DNA of 64,000 bases from Cristatella mucedo (GCA_009760855.2 WPIO01000002.1:12996001-13060000); one strand, 5' to 3'; numbered from the stretch's first letter, positions 33,411-45,654 are shown. A program made the numbers and translations. Notes: generated by a model from the sequence alone, not told the origin.

Positions 33411-35479
33411 ATATTATTCATCCATCTCTACAATATGGCCGGCAGGAGGCCATTCGTAAAACTTCCAGGATAGAACTCTACCAACGGTGTGGCACAAAAC
33501 AAAAACTGCAGAAGTAATAGTCATAAACATCCCAGGTGCATAAGAAAAAGTAATACCGAATCAGCCGACCTTAACTTGTACTTTCTATCGCCTGCACTCG
33601 GCTGTGCATAGATGCCATCAGCTCATGAACAGTCTCACATAGTGTCGACTCCCACAGCATTCGATACTGCTTGACAGGATCGTCTGTTTGAGGCAGATGG
33701 TTTTGGATTGTTGCTCAGCTGTCCTAGCCTAGTCATCATGCAGACGTTCTACGAATTATAAATCGGATGACTGCCTCGGCCCATGGCGGTACCGGGTGAG
33801 TTAAGGAAGATGCTTATTGATCCAATTGGTGCATGCTTTTGGTCTTTTTCCTGATGGCATACCGATGTATCACCCAAAGGATGGCTGGCAACCGGGAATT
33901 TCCACACTCTGCAGCCCATCGAGGTGAACATTCTGGTCCATAATGCCACGAGTGCGATGCAGTGACCCAATGCCAGAACTCTGAAAAAGAAGCCCCTCCC
34001 CAAACACAACTAGGCCACTTGCAAGTGTGCAGCTGCGTGCCCTGAGCAGTCTTCCTGGTACTGCTCACTTTATCCTGCTGACAAAGAGGCGACATCTAAT
34101 ATTTCCAGAGCCCAGATTTGCTATAGTCGCTCTAATAGACAAAGAACCAGTCTCCAACGTTACACTGCCATAGCACTCAGCCTGATACAGCCTGTCGGCT
34201 TCATGCCGGCCTTTTTGCCACTAGCCGAAATACGCCAGCGCCGGCATGTCGACAACTCACCATTGTCTGCCAACTTTCATCCTGATAGCAGCCTCCAGTA
34301 ACTGTGAAAGCTGTGTCAAGCTAGCTGTCTTGTTGGGCAGAGCACATGTCTTCAGCAGAAAGCCATTGCCATCTCATTCAAGAAGCCATAGGGCAGAGCC
34401 ATTAATCACCAAAACCCTCCCGTCTTGCCGGTTCCTTGCATCGGCAATCTCATACAGCCTTCAGTCATACCAACAACATGAGCAACCTTTCTGTCGCCGA
34501 CGCCTTATTGTGCAGTGCTGCCGGCATGCACTTATCGAATGCACTCACTAACTAACTAGTCTTCGATGTTCCACAGCAACACTAGTTGCTGCCAGATGTG
34601 CAATCGAAAAGAGGCATGGTAATCCAAACATTCGTGTGCATAAACATGTTTGCACGCGTGTTCATATTCTGTGAGGCCTTGTAATTAATATCACTCACTC
34701 TCTTTTTTCTCTCACTCTTTCTCGCTCATCTCTCTCACACACACTTTCTCTCTTCCTCACTCTCTTTCTGTCACACTCTCTATCACTCTCCCTTTCTACT
34801 GCTCATTTCTGTCTATCTACACATAAGCTTTTCCACCCATCTACCAATGTATTCATCGATCTGTCTGTCTGCCTTTACACCGGATACAGCCCTGCCAGCT
34901 TTCGTCTGGCACTTTCAGTGCATGTCTATTCTCAGACCATAGCAGAAGCTTCATAGTATCTATCGTTGAACAATCGAACACTGTAGATCTCTCGGCACTT
35001 TCGCCCTGAATGTATCACATTTCAGGTGCACAAGTTATCGAGATGTTGCAACTATGAACTAGTGGGTTGGGCGGTTCGATGGTGCTTTACAGGTCAACAA
35101 AGCTGAGATAGATAGGCCTACGATCGGCGCCAAACGCCTCGGAAATTGCCACAGCAATTGCCAGCGGAGCCATTGCAGCAGCAGCAGCAGCAGCTTGTCG
35201 CGAGCCCCCCCCCCTGTGGCGGCTTCTCTCGGTTCGTCGACGTCGATGCTCAGCTACACAGTTGAAAGTCGCCTTTTCTCGAAACGTTAACAACTCCAAT
35301 CCAGATGCACGGCATAATTCCGACCTGGTCATTTCTCTCAGAACTCCAGACGGACATAGCTACTGGCAGACTGCCACCTGACCAATGGTCATCTCTCTCC
35401 TTGTCACCAGCAATGCAAGCAGGCAAAGCGAACCTTCCATACCAACGATTTCTCTGCAGCCGGCGGCTGGCTTCTTTAA
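33411..35479. other. No gene seen; CT-rich tract
   Basis: Contains a CTCTCT/CACTCT-rich pyrimidine tract at 34689-34806 and a GCAGCAGCAGCAGCAG run at 35178-35193. Open frames of 81-101 codons lack recognisable features. No exon of the MFSD6-like gene was recognised on the minus strand here. Confidence 0.4.
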
Positions 35480-35656
35480 AAAAATCCTAGCTGATTAAAC
35501 AGCCTCCTTTTGTATAGCGACAGAAGAGCCTTTACGGCTATCACCACCGCTTGCAGTGGCGATAAAGGATCGCCCACCGCAGGAATCGAACCCACGACCT
35601 CGGGAGCGAGGTCGTGAATGCAACCGCCTTACCTAGTGTGCCATCACGGCTCACTT
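35480..35656 (-). mobile_element. SINE copy 11 (well preserved)
   Basis: Inverted tail AAAATCCTAGCTGATTAAAC, body AGAGCCTTTACGGCTATCAC, CCACTGCAAGCGG-type centre, B-box complement GGAATCGAACCCACGACCTC, and head complement TTACCTAGTGTGCCATCACG. It ends about 1.2 kb upstream of the EMC7 start codon, at the edge of the CpG-rich block. Confidence 0.92.
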
Positions 35657-35689
35657 ACTCACTTCTTGGCCCACCTCTCGGCTACTATC

Positions 35690-37250
35690 AGCACCGAGGT
35701 GGGCAGTGAGGCTCCCCACCCCCACCCCTCCTACGACCGTCCCCTGCCAGCGGCAGCCACGCGAAATCAGCCGGCCACGGTCAGCACGCGCGAGTGCCCG
35801 ATCAAAGCTCATCAATCACGCCGCTGCGGCGGCTGGCCAGGGCCGACGACGGCAGACGAGCAATCGGCTGTGGCGACGGTTAGCACGCGCGGTCCTAGCG
35901 AGCTAGCGCAGGCGAAGCGCCGGCTGCATAGGCTTGGACGCCGCCTGCCCGTAATTAGCGGCGGCAGCCGAAGCGATGAACAGCCAAGTATTGATCGGCC
36001 ACTTTTGCGGCGCTCGCCGTGGCGCGAAAACGGGAGCCGAAAAACTTTCGAACCACTGACTGATCGTCAAAATAGTCGACGCTCTCGATAATCATCAGTC
36101 TGGCCGATGAGGCGGCTAGTTGGGCTCACTCGCGCCACTTACCCGACATCGAGAAAAAGTAGAGCAGCTTTATCGCAATGAGATCCCTCTCTACCGCGCA
36201 GCAGCGATTCCGCGCGCAGTCGCTCGTTTGCTTTGCGGTGGTCATTCTCACCTGCGGATAGGAAAAAAAATCGCCGGTATCGCGTGGGTGCGAACGACGA
36301 AGTCGCCGGGTCCCACGACGTCCCCGACTGCGGCGGCTGCGTCAGTTGCAGGGCGGGTGGTGGGGAGAGGGAGGCAGGCAGCAGCGGCAGCGAGTACCGT
36401 CGCCGTTGCTGCGTCCCTGCTCGGACCCTTGTGCCGGCGAGAAAGTCACGACGACGCACGTTGACCGGCGGGAGCGGCGAGCGTTTCGCCGCTCCGGATG
36501 AGCAGCAGTCGACTGCCGTCGCACGCCATTTCTCATTTAATAGTGCGCCGCCCGCGCGGTACGCCTCCGACGGCCGAGCGACGATCGGGTAAGCTGCAGG
36601 ACACGCCCGTCGCGGACTTCGCGGCATTCCTACTGGCGGCCAGCGCGACCTATGTCCGACGGCGAGCGCGCGCGTGCGTCCGGCCTCTCGGCGCGCGGCG
36701 CTCGCCATAAGTCGCTGCCGAGAAAATGGGTTCCATAATGCGCAGGCGGCGGGTGGCTACCCGCGGTCGGCTTAAAACCCGCGGCGTTTCCTCCCTCCCG
36801 CAACCCGGGAGGAAAGAATCGGAACTAAGTGTTCCCATCAATGTCAAGGGCGTCGCGCGATGTACACCGCAATCGCCGTCGGGGCTCTGCTCGCTGGCTT
36901 TGCGCTCGCAGCATTTGACGACGGTGCCGCCCCGGCTGTACACGAGATTGAGGGAAAACTAGTAGTCCCTTCTCCTCTCTCGGCCGGACACGAAGGCTGG
37001 CTCGACCTAGCGCAGATCACTGCTCACGGCGATGAAGGCGATTTCGTCGGCTTTGTCAGGTGAGTGCAGGCGGTGCGGCCGTTTCCGGCCGGCTCGTTCG
37101 CACATTCGCGGCGTTTGCGAACGTTCGGAAAGACGGGCAGCGCGTGCCAAGCGCTGCAACGCACTCACTCGACCCGTACCGACGGCGTCGATGGCGTACT
37201 CTACTCGGTGCCACGTTCAATTCAACGGCGGCCTTCGCGTCGCGGTAGAG
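35690..37250. promoter_or_regulatory. CpG-rich block covering the EMC7 promoter and exon 1
   Basis: CG dinucleotides are abundant through this block and scarce in most of the window. It covers the inferred 5' leader and the first coding exon. No clear TATA box is visible; CTTAAAACCC at 36770 is a weak AT-rich candidate. ATGs at 36726, 36738 and 36841 precede the EMC7 start in other frames, so the true transcription start, which I cannot see, decides whether they are upstream ORFs. The long minus-strand frame here is compositional. Confidence 0.7.
36860..37059 (+). CDS. EMC7: EMC7, exon 1 (signal peptide and start of lumenal domain)
   Basis: EMC7 is a subunit of the ER membrane protein complex, which inserts tail-anchored and multi-pass proteins into the ER membrane. 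The ATG at 36860 (G at -3) opens MYTAIAVGALLAGFALAAF, a signal peptide likely cleaved near residues 17-18. The acidic linker leads to HEIEGKLVVP, aligning with the conserved KIEGRAVVP-type first strand, and DEGDFVGFV. The donor AG|GTGAGT leaves two bases of an Arg codon (phase 2). The four exons total 675 bases, or 224 residues plus stop, close to the 242 residues of human EMC7. Exon 1 sits in the CpG-rich block, separated from exon 2 by a 6.7-kb intron. Confidence 0.93.
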
Positions 37251-38629
37251 GCCAATGGCCAAATCTCCTGTCGCTCTCAGCTCTTTCGTTGTTTCTGCTG
37301 GCGCAAAAAAAGGTAGACTGCGATTGACGAAATCCCTGACGGGACGTCCCGCTGGCTATGTAGCTCGCTTATGCAGCTTTAATTCGATTCTAACCGCCTA
37401 TCATTTTGAGAAAGAAACCCTCGCCGACGCTGCCGGTCAAACGTCAGCACTGGCCGCAGTGTCCTTGCTATGTGCGATGTCCTTACGTCAACCTTTACTG
37501 GACGTTCACCGATGCGAATTAGTGGCATGTGATCCGATCCCTCGGCAGACTTGTCACCTTTTAGCCTGCTGTCTCGGTCGCCGGAGGCGCATACCTCGTA
37601 AATGGCACGTCAAGTTTTGGCTCTTTGCCACGATTAGCCACCTTGCCGTATTTTCACTCCGACAGGAGTCGCGTGTATTGTGTAAACCGTACCAACTTCG
37701 TGTGAGTGTTTTACTGAACAGAGCTACTGTGGGTGCCACGGTATGTCAAATATGCAACCGCTAGGCTGGACTTATAGCACGGCCTCCGATTGCCTGCTGT
37801 TTCTTTGCGGTCGTTCCTTTCCACTCACCTTCCCTGAGCCCAAAGCTGCCATTGTCAGCATTTTTGAGGTTTTGAGTGACTCACATTTAGCTGCTGGAAG
37901 TGCTTCAGAAGTGCAGACGGTGGCATTCTGACGTCCGGAAAAAGGAAGTTTAGACTTATCAAGGGTATTATTATTATTTAATATTATTATTATTGTTATT
38001 ATTATGGAAGTCCGTGCGTTGGAGTGATGTGGAAAACCGCCTGGACGTCAGCTGACTTGGTTGGGGCGGCTGGTTGCGTCAATCGCCTGAGTCTTCGATG
38101 GCAGCAGCAGTCTGATCAAGAAGGGCTCAAGTAATTCCCACTGTAGTGAGATGCTCATGTCGCCCTGAATGGCAGCTGGGCAAGCCAAGGCAGATGGGGC
38201 AGTGGTTTCAAAACACATAGCCACCGTCGTATGCATGCTCGCAGGACTGAGCACAGAAATCAAATCTTGCTTCGAGTGGGGGGATAGGTTAATGAGACTG
38301 TGCTGTCTGCTTTAGCAATGAGGGCTACTGTTTGAATCTCGAAGACCTTGGAAATAGGCGTCTGGAGCATCACTCAACTTCAAACGTCAAGCCAATGTCG
38401 TGCCGTGCTTTACAGCAGCCTCGCGCTGCTGCCGTGTCTGCAGTATCATCGATAATTCTGGTAGCCGCACGAGGCATTTAAGGTGCCGACCTGATGCTTG
38501 TACCTCTCCAAGCAATAAGGACTGAGCTGAAAATACCGCAAGCAGTGGTATCAAAGGCACCGATGTAGCAAAACTGCCTATGAAACAGCAAAAATTGCCT
38601 ACATGTATACACATACACCAGGGTTGTGA

Positions 38630-39130
38630 TCCCTCCCTACCTTCCAGCACACCAAACTTTCAAAACTGCTTTGCTGTATGTATTGCTGACATTCTCATTT
38701 GGATGGCAACCAACTTTCTCAAATTGAACGATGACAAATCCAACTTACTAGCTGTAGTCCAATTTAATGCTATTCAGAAATTGGAAAACCTATTCCTTAA
38801 AATCGGTGCCGCCAGCATATCCTCTTTAGCATTTGCAGGAAATTCGGGTGTACTGTTCCTAAGTGACCTTTCACTGGACTGCACACTGCTCCCCATTCAA
38901 ATCTGCCTACTTTAACCTTTGTACATTCGGGCATGTTTAGACAGGAATGCCACATCCAGGCTGGTCCATGTTGTCCGTGAAATCCTATCATGACTTTAGT
39001 AACTCACTACTCTGTACACTTAGCGAAATAAGTCTGCCGTTGGGCTGGTCTGTTGTGAACGTCCCAATTGCCACTTTACATCACTTCTTACCGACCTGGA
39101 GTTGAACAAGCAGTAAATCAACTTTGCTGC
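38630..39130 (+). mobile_element. Decayed LINE RT fragment in EMC7 intron 1
   Basis: Frames read WMATNFLKLNDDKSNLLAV, IQKLENLFLKIGAASIS and SGVLFLSDLSLD, the same order as the younger copies at 18.7 and 23.6 kb, then decay. It has no catalytic boxes or terminal hairpin. Confidence 0.8.
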
Positions 39131-40047
39131 AGAACTACTAGAGTATTATTACCTCAGATACTTATAAGAGGTTAGTGGACTCAATGCCTCGGCCTATTAG
39201 AAAGGCTGTTAAACAAACCCGCTGGGGATTCGACCTATTAAGTTATTTGCACTACAAATAATACTTTTACCTTCGAAGCCATCTCAATTTTCGAAGCTTC
39301 AAAATAACGGTACGTGCGCTGGGCTGTCGCTTTCTGTTCGAAAAACCACGGATCAGGTGCTTGTGACGTTGGCCCGGCTGCCTAAAACTATCCCTGTCAG
39401 CGTCGGTTCGGCTCCGGGATGCTGCTCACCAAGTTGGTGCAGCATAAGTTGAGCAAGAGGCAGTCCTTTCCATCAGATTTTCCCGGCGACTGCACAGGGG
39501 AGAAAACGAGACACAGGCAGGCAGGTGGCTCGGTCGTTTCCCCTCCGATGGGTACTAGATTGTGACAAAGTGGAAGAAGGCGCATGCCCGATAAATATCA
39601 AGTATGGCGAGCAGTCGAGGGGAGTCAGGCTTGCTGATTCAGAAACAAAGCCATCGGCCAGCCTGCCACCACTCGAACTAACGAATCAATTGAGCCGGCG
39701 CATGCAAGATGACATTGAGCATGCATTCAGCATATAATGCAAAGAGATTCGTGATGTATTTTTCTGTATGCTAAATCAAAAGCCATCAGGCTGCACCAGG
39801 TTGACGTCACCATACCAGGTGGAACAAGCCATTCAAGGAGTGTCGTTGAATATCGCACTGCTTGCTAGCCTGCTTATCTTGAATCATTATCCTGTCAGTG
39901 GCCGATCTCCAAGTTTTAGTCAGCATTGCACAGCAGGCTTCCTCCTGTCGAGTAGTTTCAAACATTCAGGAATCACTAGTTTTAGCTAGATTTTGTAGAT
40001 TGGTACATGGTACATGCCAGTAAGGGGGTGGCATGTCAAATAGTAAA

Positions 40048-40175
40048 TGTCGCTGATTCAAGAGCCTCATTTACATGGCTACAGAAAGAGCCTCGGTGGC
40101 TATCGCCCTCATGCACCAGGGAACATGGAATTGATTTCTGGCTTTAGGACCCGACCTATCTCGTTAAGTGCTAGC
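40048..40175 (-). mobile_element. SINE copy 12, degenerate
   Basis: Inverted tail GTCGCTGATTCAAGAGCCTC and body AGAGCCTCGGTGGCTATCGC are recognisable. The tRNA-like head is barely legible. Confidence 0.6.
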
Positions 40176-40420
40176 ATCTTACCCCTGGGAGTTTCTTGAA
40201 CAAGCAGCCAGCAAGCCGTGCTGTTGACCATCAGACATTTTTTGTCGGTCGTCATGTTGGTTGGTTGCTTCCTAACAGGTCATGCAACTGAGAGCATTTT
40301 GGCTCCTGCTTCTGCTCAAGCTTTTCCTGAATCTGCTCATACTCGAGCTGCTTGTGCTCCTGTTCCCGCTCATGCTGTTCCTAGTGCTCCTGCTTCTGCT
40401 TTTACTCCTGCTGCAAAAAG

Positions 40421-40548
40421 AATATTAGCTGATTTAAAAGGCTCACTTGTACAGCTGCAGGAGAGCCTTAAAGGCTATCACCACCTCTTGCAGTTGGCAA
40501 TTAAGGATCGCCCACTGCAGGATTTGTACCCTCGACCTCAGTCGTGAA
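40421..40548 (-). mobile_element. SINE copy 13, head-truncated
   Basis: Inverted tail AATATTAGCTGATTTAAAAG, body GAGAGCCTTAAAGGCTATCA, and a degenerate B-box complement (GGATTTGTACCCTCGACCTC). The head beyond the B box is missing. Confidence 0.8.
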
Positions 40549-41409
40549 CAGTGTCTCGTGGGCTGTTAGATCAGGGCTTTATTTTTTGGCAGTCTGTAAC
40601 AACCACCAACAAGCTGTATTCTGACAGTAGTGGCCGTCTATTCATTTTGATGTATACTTGTTCTGGCACTGCTTACTTGGTAGCAGGCAGAACAAAGCAG
40701 ATTGCCTACACTGGCAAGACCACGAAATTTAGTACAGCAGGCACGCCTTTTCGGTGGCTGATGTACCTTAAAGAGTGGCTCTTCGACTATTTTTTAGTAG
40801 CTGTGCAGGCTCTCCTTTGTATGGTGGGCTATATTCCTAGTTAAACTGAATACTTAAACTGCCATCGGTGGTCTGCTTGTCTGCTGACTGGTTGATGGCC
40901 ACATTCCACTCATTAGCCTGGGAAAGTGACACTTGAGTGAATTTAACCACATCATGTATAATAGTGATAAGGCTAGCTTCCGGCTACCTGTTCCAGTTCA
41001 GCTGCCCTCATTTTCTGTTGACCAGCTGTAATTGTTCCTTGCGACTAGTTTGGCAGAGTTGTCTTCCTTTGACCGAGTCCCGACTGCATGGCAAGGGCTT
41101 TGGCAAGGCAACTCGACTCAGGCAGCATTCGAGAATCGCCAGTAGTCGTTCGGTTGTTGTCCGAGGCTGCCAACTGCCAGTCGAGTGATGGCTACGAAAA
41201 TCGTGTCTAACTGCTCCAGCCCTCTGACCAAAGAGAGTGTCTGTGGAGGCTTTATTGGCAAGTAATTGTAGACTTGGTATCGTAGTGTGCAAATGTCAGT
41301 CAGATTAAAATTGTTGATGGCTTTTAAAGCACATAACTCAAATTAGCATCACAATTGTCAAAATAGATTATGTTTTCCATTATATGTATGTGTATATGTA
41401 TGTAATTTA

Positions 41410-41730
41410 TTTTTAAAATGCTGTAAGAGAACTAAATCTCCATCAGGCGCTTCAACTAAAAACGCACCTATTTATGACAGCATTTAGTGGGTCCCTGTGA
41501 TTTGTCATTTATGTGCTTACATGTGCTGACACTGTTGCGTTCACCACTAACCACACTTGCATGCTGACCCTGTGCATGTCACCCCTAACCATGTTGTTCA
41601 TCGTTTATCAAGCACGATACTGCTCACCACTCGATCGTGTTTCCTTTGCAGCAAATATAAAGCATCTAGAAAGACATTGAGTTCTCTGAGGGCGCTTTAT
41701 TGAGTGTATTATTGTCATTATTATTATTAC
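41410..41730 (+). mobile_element. LINE 3'-end fragments, one inverted and one direct
   Basis: About 41410-41455 resembles an inverted terminal block (GAGAACTAAATCTCCATCAGGCGCTT). From 41458, CTAAAAACGCACCTATTTATGA begins a direct copy of the LINE C-terminus and 3' UTR, ending with the hairpin (AAGCATCTAGAAAGACATTG ... GGGCGCTTTATTGAG) and an ATT tail. Confidence 0.82.
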
Positions 41731-42739
41731 CTATGCCAAAGAACTCCACCCCTCGACTTGGGTCATCAAATGCATTCACCTTGACCTCGGTCGTTAAAGG
41801 CAAGCACCACTAGTCGCCCTGATTCATACATCTGCATATTTGGCATACTTCTAGTGTCCTTTGCAGGTCTCTGCTGTCTGTGTCCTAATGTTGCCTCTTG
41901 CTGCTAAACGTGTGTGTGCATGTGTCAGAAAAGTAAATTTTGAGTGGCATATTGACAATTACCCATTCTCTCCCACTCCAGCTTTTCGATTACCTTGTCT
42001 ATGGATTTTGGAAGGCGCTCTTTGTTTGCACAATTTGGAGTAGTCCTATACCATGTGGCGCAGCAGTTCTGCCGGGAATCTGAGGTAATAGCTGTGGAAT
42101 TTGTGTCCATGATTTGATGCTGACATTCACGGAATGTTTGAAGAAGCTGATAGTATTAGTAACATCTTTTGTGTGGCGTCGCTTGAGAAGTTAATCTCTT
42201 TTCGAGCACTTTGAAGCTCATTCAAGAGAATCTCTCTGTTGCAGATGATCTAAACGTTTTTCCTGGGTGCAGTGTTTTGATCACATACACCTTGGTCTTG
42301 GTCATCTGGTGCTGACCCGTGCCTAGTTAAGTTGTAAAGATTTCTTATTTGTTATTGACCCGTATAAGGTTTGGTTTATGTTAAAAAGCTGCAATAGGTG
42401 TTTTTCTTGAAAATGCAAAAGAACTTGTTTGGTCATGAGTCAGCATGATTAGTGAGTTCATTCTTTTCATATTCATCCAAAAATTCACCATGTCTTTGAA
42501 TGCCGATAGTAGCGTATCGTGCTATGCCTGCATATTTCTATTGTGGGGCTCTGTGCTTGCCACCAACTTACACCTGTTGGGAGGACAGACTGCCTGCTGT
42601 TCTTAACCACTTCGGACTAGCAATCCTTATTGAGTCATCTCTGTGGTGAGCAGTGTGTATGTACAGATATCTCCTTCTGTAACTCTGCAATCCGACTGAG
42701 CGCTCAGACTGAGCATGCCGCACTGGAGAGTTTTCTGTA

Positions 42740-42800
42740 CTCGAAAGTCCCATCAACTTTTGGTAGGCACACGGTAGCCAAAATACTTCGTCTCACAGCA
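42740..42800 (+). repeat. Possible R1 repeat trace
   Basis: CTTTTGGTAGGCACACGGTAGCC followed by CTTCGTCTCACAGCAAAGAG resembles part of the R1 repeat at 13.53-13.60 kb. Similarity is short and partial. Confidence 0.35.
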
Positions 42801-43797
42801 AAGAGAACTTGAGTGTGTGCAATATGTTTTGCTTTCGATAACTTATAGTTTGTTACTGGGACCAGACTGCTGCTGCATGATATAGTGTTGCACGAAGGCT
42901 TAATGTGATGTTGCATTGATATGACACCACTGATGAACTCACTCCTAGATTGTTTTGTAATGTTTTTGCTCACTTCAGTATATTTTAGACTCAGTTGGAT
43001 ATTGTGATTTTTGGCCAGTCTGCTCAGTAATTAGTATTTGGGTTAGTGCGCTTCAATATGTGTGCTTATTTATCTCTTATCTGCTTTTGCCTTCTGCTAG
43101 ATGCTGTCATATGTCATATATGCTAGATGCTGTCTCACCACTGATGCCAGGAGTCGTCGTGCACTACTGGGTTGTGGTGCAGTGTCACAGGTCTCAGCCT
43201 GTGCATGTCTTTCAAAACTGCTTTTGTTTGGGTGAGAATGAAAAGCCAAACCTCTTCATCAGCCTGTCGAGAAAGGTCGACAAGCTGCTCATAACCTTCG
43301 CCTTTCCTAAAGCTTTATGACCAAGCACGTAGGATCAGCTTGACCTCACTGGCCGATTGCCAGTTGGCTCTCGGGAAATTCTCACAATTTCGGGATCCCA
43401 GCTAAACACACTCGAATAAGCGTGCTGGGCAGTGTGAATTTGGCACTTGCTGGCAATCTGAGGAGTGCTCCAAAGATGCCATGCAATGTCACCGGGCCAT
43501 GCGATCTGCGCAATGTGTCCTCTCCCCCATTATGGCCTGTATCTGACAGTGCCCACTTGTTTGCATTTCCACTAGACCGCCGAGTTCAACGGAGTGCAGT
43601 GTCCTGCCTTCTGTCAGAGAACGCCGTGGCTTGCTCGTCTGCTAGCTTAAAAGCCGAAATCTCATTCGGCCGTCTTCGGTCGACGGCCAGCAGCAGCAAT
43701 AGCAGCCGCTGAAGGAAGAATCCGGCTGCTAGACTCGCGGAGCGTGCACGCTTGCTGAGCTTCGTCTGCTCACCAGTCCGTGGTCTCGGTCTTGCAG

Positions 43798-44059
43798 GCG
43801 AGACGGCCGATTCGTCGTGTCCGGTTTGCTTCCCGGCTCGTCCTATGTCATTGAGGTGGCGCATCCGACGTTCGTGTTCGAGCCATCGCGCGTGGAGATC
43901 AACAGCCAGGGGAAGGTTCGAGCCCGAAAGCTGAATCACCTGCAACCTGCCAAAGTCGACAAGATGGAGTACCCGCTGGCGCTGCGTGCCCTCGGCAAAG
44001 CACGCTACTTCCAGGCACGTGAGGAGTGGCGTATCACCGACATGCTCATGAGCCCTATG
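43798..44059 (+). CDS. EMC7: EMC7, exon 2 (lumenal beta-sandwich core)
   Basis: The acceptor CTTGCAG ends at 43797 and its first base completes the Arg codon from exon 1. The frame reads RDGRFVVSGLLPGSSYVIEV, matching the TDGSFVV...PSGSY.VEV core of the family, then HPTFVFEPSRVEI, GKVRARKLNHLQ, MEYPLALRALGKARYF, EEWRITDMLMSPM. It covers residues 67-154, the rest of the lumenal carbohydrate-binding-like fold and the segment leading to the membrane helix. The donor ATG|GTAAGC is in phase 0. A GA-rich simple repeat starts ten bases into the next intron. Confidence 0.95.
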
Positions 44060-44067
44060 GTAAGCCT

Positions 44068-44148
44068 GAGAGAGAGAGAGAGAGAGGAGGGAGGGAGGAG
44101 AGAGAGGAGGGAGGGAGGAGAGAAAGAGGGAGGAGGAGGAGGGAGAAG
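44068..44148. repeat. GA/GGAGG-rich simple repeat
   Basis: GAGAGA then GGAGGGAGGAGAGA units, purine-only on the plus strand, directly after the EMC7 exon 2 donor. Confidence 0.93.
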
Positions 44149-44518
44149 TGGTGATGCCCAATCTCAGAAGACTTGATCTGCCAATCAGAATTAGGGAATT
44201 GGTCAAGTGGAGTCAGAAATCCCTATGCAGCCACCTGCTCCAATAAAACCTGACCGACGGCCACTTTAAAGGTGTAACAGCTGTCGCTGGTAAGTTAGCA
44301 TAGTTAGTGGTCTTCTGGGGACTAACAAGTTTGTGGCTTTTTGGCATTTTGCTTAATGTGAGCTCTCTTATGTCTGCTCAGTCGGTTGGGCTTGAGGGAG
44401 GGCTCACTACCCACCAAATTAGGGCCGGCTTATGCACGGTCGTTGTGGCAATTTCCTGCATGCCTAGGAAGGTCACTGCCCTACAGCAGCACGAAATGAC
44501 TGCAGCCTTTGTGTGAAA

Positions 44519-45290
44519 TGGGCCCTAACAACCGAGAAGTGGCGATGACTCATAAAATCAGCAATATGGCGATACACTGCTATCTCAGTAAGCTTTAAGC
44601 TGACAGAAATATCCCTAGCAGGCCCTGCTTAGGTCGCCCTGCAAAGACGACCTGGCAAGAGGAAATTAAACCTAAAAACCTAAAAATTAAACCTAAAAAG
44701 GCTGGCTTTTTCAGCAACAGAAGGCATCACTCCTGGATTCGTGTCCATCGCTAGCAACCACTACCTGCACAATCATAACCATAGAGACGGTGTGCTGGAG
44801 GCTTGCCAGGCACTGTGTATTCAGGAAGTCGCCAAACTCCAGCCTTTGCATACGAAGAGACCCGGAAGAGGTCCCCTCATATAAGCCAGGGACCATGTCT
44901 GTACTCGGCGGGCTAGAGTCGAGTTTTGTGGACCGATGAGTCCAAATTCGTGCTTTTTGCTAACAGCAAACGAAAAACCTTCGTCGGTCGAAAGATGAGA
45001 TCTTTCACTCTGACTGCCTACAGCCAACAGTGGAATTATGTGGCAGAAGTGTCGGGGTTAGGGTTTGCATCTGCCCCTGGGGTGCTCCGAGCTCTGCACC
45101 GCATTATTGAACTTACAGACCAGCATGTATGCATCGATCTTGTGTAAACTGATTCCAAGTTCTAGAGCTCTTGTGGGAGCAAGTACATTTGGCAGTTGGA
45201 CAGTGACCCCAAACAAAGCAAAAGCAAATGGTTTGTCTCGGAAGCAGCTGTCAAGAGTAATGAGTTGGCCTAATCGTTGCCCGGGACATA
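44519..45290 (+). mobile_element. Decayed Tc1/mariner element Tc1-C
   Basis: A frame at 44519 reads GPNNREVAMTHKISNMAIHC then RPCLGRPAKTTW, the Tc1 helix-turn-helix and GRPR-like linker. At about 44922-44990 VLWTDESKFVLFANSKRK is the second catalytic-Asp block. At about 45185-45275 WQLDSDPKQSKSKWF and WPNRCPG correspond to the QQDNDPKH and WP.QSPD blocks. Stops interrupt all parts. The sequence differs from Tc1-A and Tc1-B, so it is another lineage. I could not define inverted termini. Confidence 0.78.
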
Positions 45291-45490
45291 AGGTGCTTGC
45301 TCTTCACGACCCGTGAAATCTGACTTGCCATCGTGACTAATCCTGACTAATCCGACTTGCTCTTCACGACCCAGGGGTCGTAGCTTCGAGTCCTGCATTG
45401 GACGATCCTTTATTGTCGGCTGCAGGTGGTGGTAATAGCCGTTAAGGCTCTTCTGCCCCTTCATAAATGAGGCTCATTAGTCAGCCGACT
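45265..45490 (+). mobile_element. SINE copy 14 with internal duplication
   Basis: CTTGCTCTTCACGACCC occurs at about 45297 and again at about 45357, separated by TGACTAATCC repeats. After the second comes the B-box region GTAGCTTCGAGTCCTGC, the body GGTGGTAATAGCCGTTAAGG and an altered tail GAGGCTCATTAGTCAGC. The head (CCGGGACATAAGGTGC) is degenerate. Confidence 0.75.
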
Positions 45491-45654
45491 GAATCACCTC
45501 TGAGGTAATATAACACCAGAAACTTATAACAAATTGACTGACTCTGAACCACGTCGAATAAGCAAGGTAATTTAAAACTTTGGAGGTCTGACCTATTAAA
45601 TTATTTGCCCGGTCAATAAAATGTTTACTTTTTGCTATACAGTGAATACGTTAA

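Larger units (their letters stand above)
37060..43797 (+). other. EMC7: EMC7 intron 1 (6,738 bp)
   Basis: Begins GTGAGTGCAG and ends GGTCTTGCAG. It contains an ATT tract at 37955-38005, a LINE fragment, two inverted SINEs and a LINE 3' end. Remaining stretches (38010-38630, 39130-40045, 40845-41410 and 41735-43790) show no recognisable gene or repeat, apart from a possible R1 trace near 42740-42800. Confidence 0.9.

Noticed and set aside
36139-36708. 189-codon minus-strand open frame upstream of EMC7
   Set aside because: The CpG-rich block lacks stop codons by composition; there is no domain or splice support.
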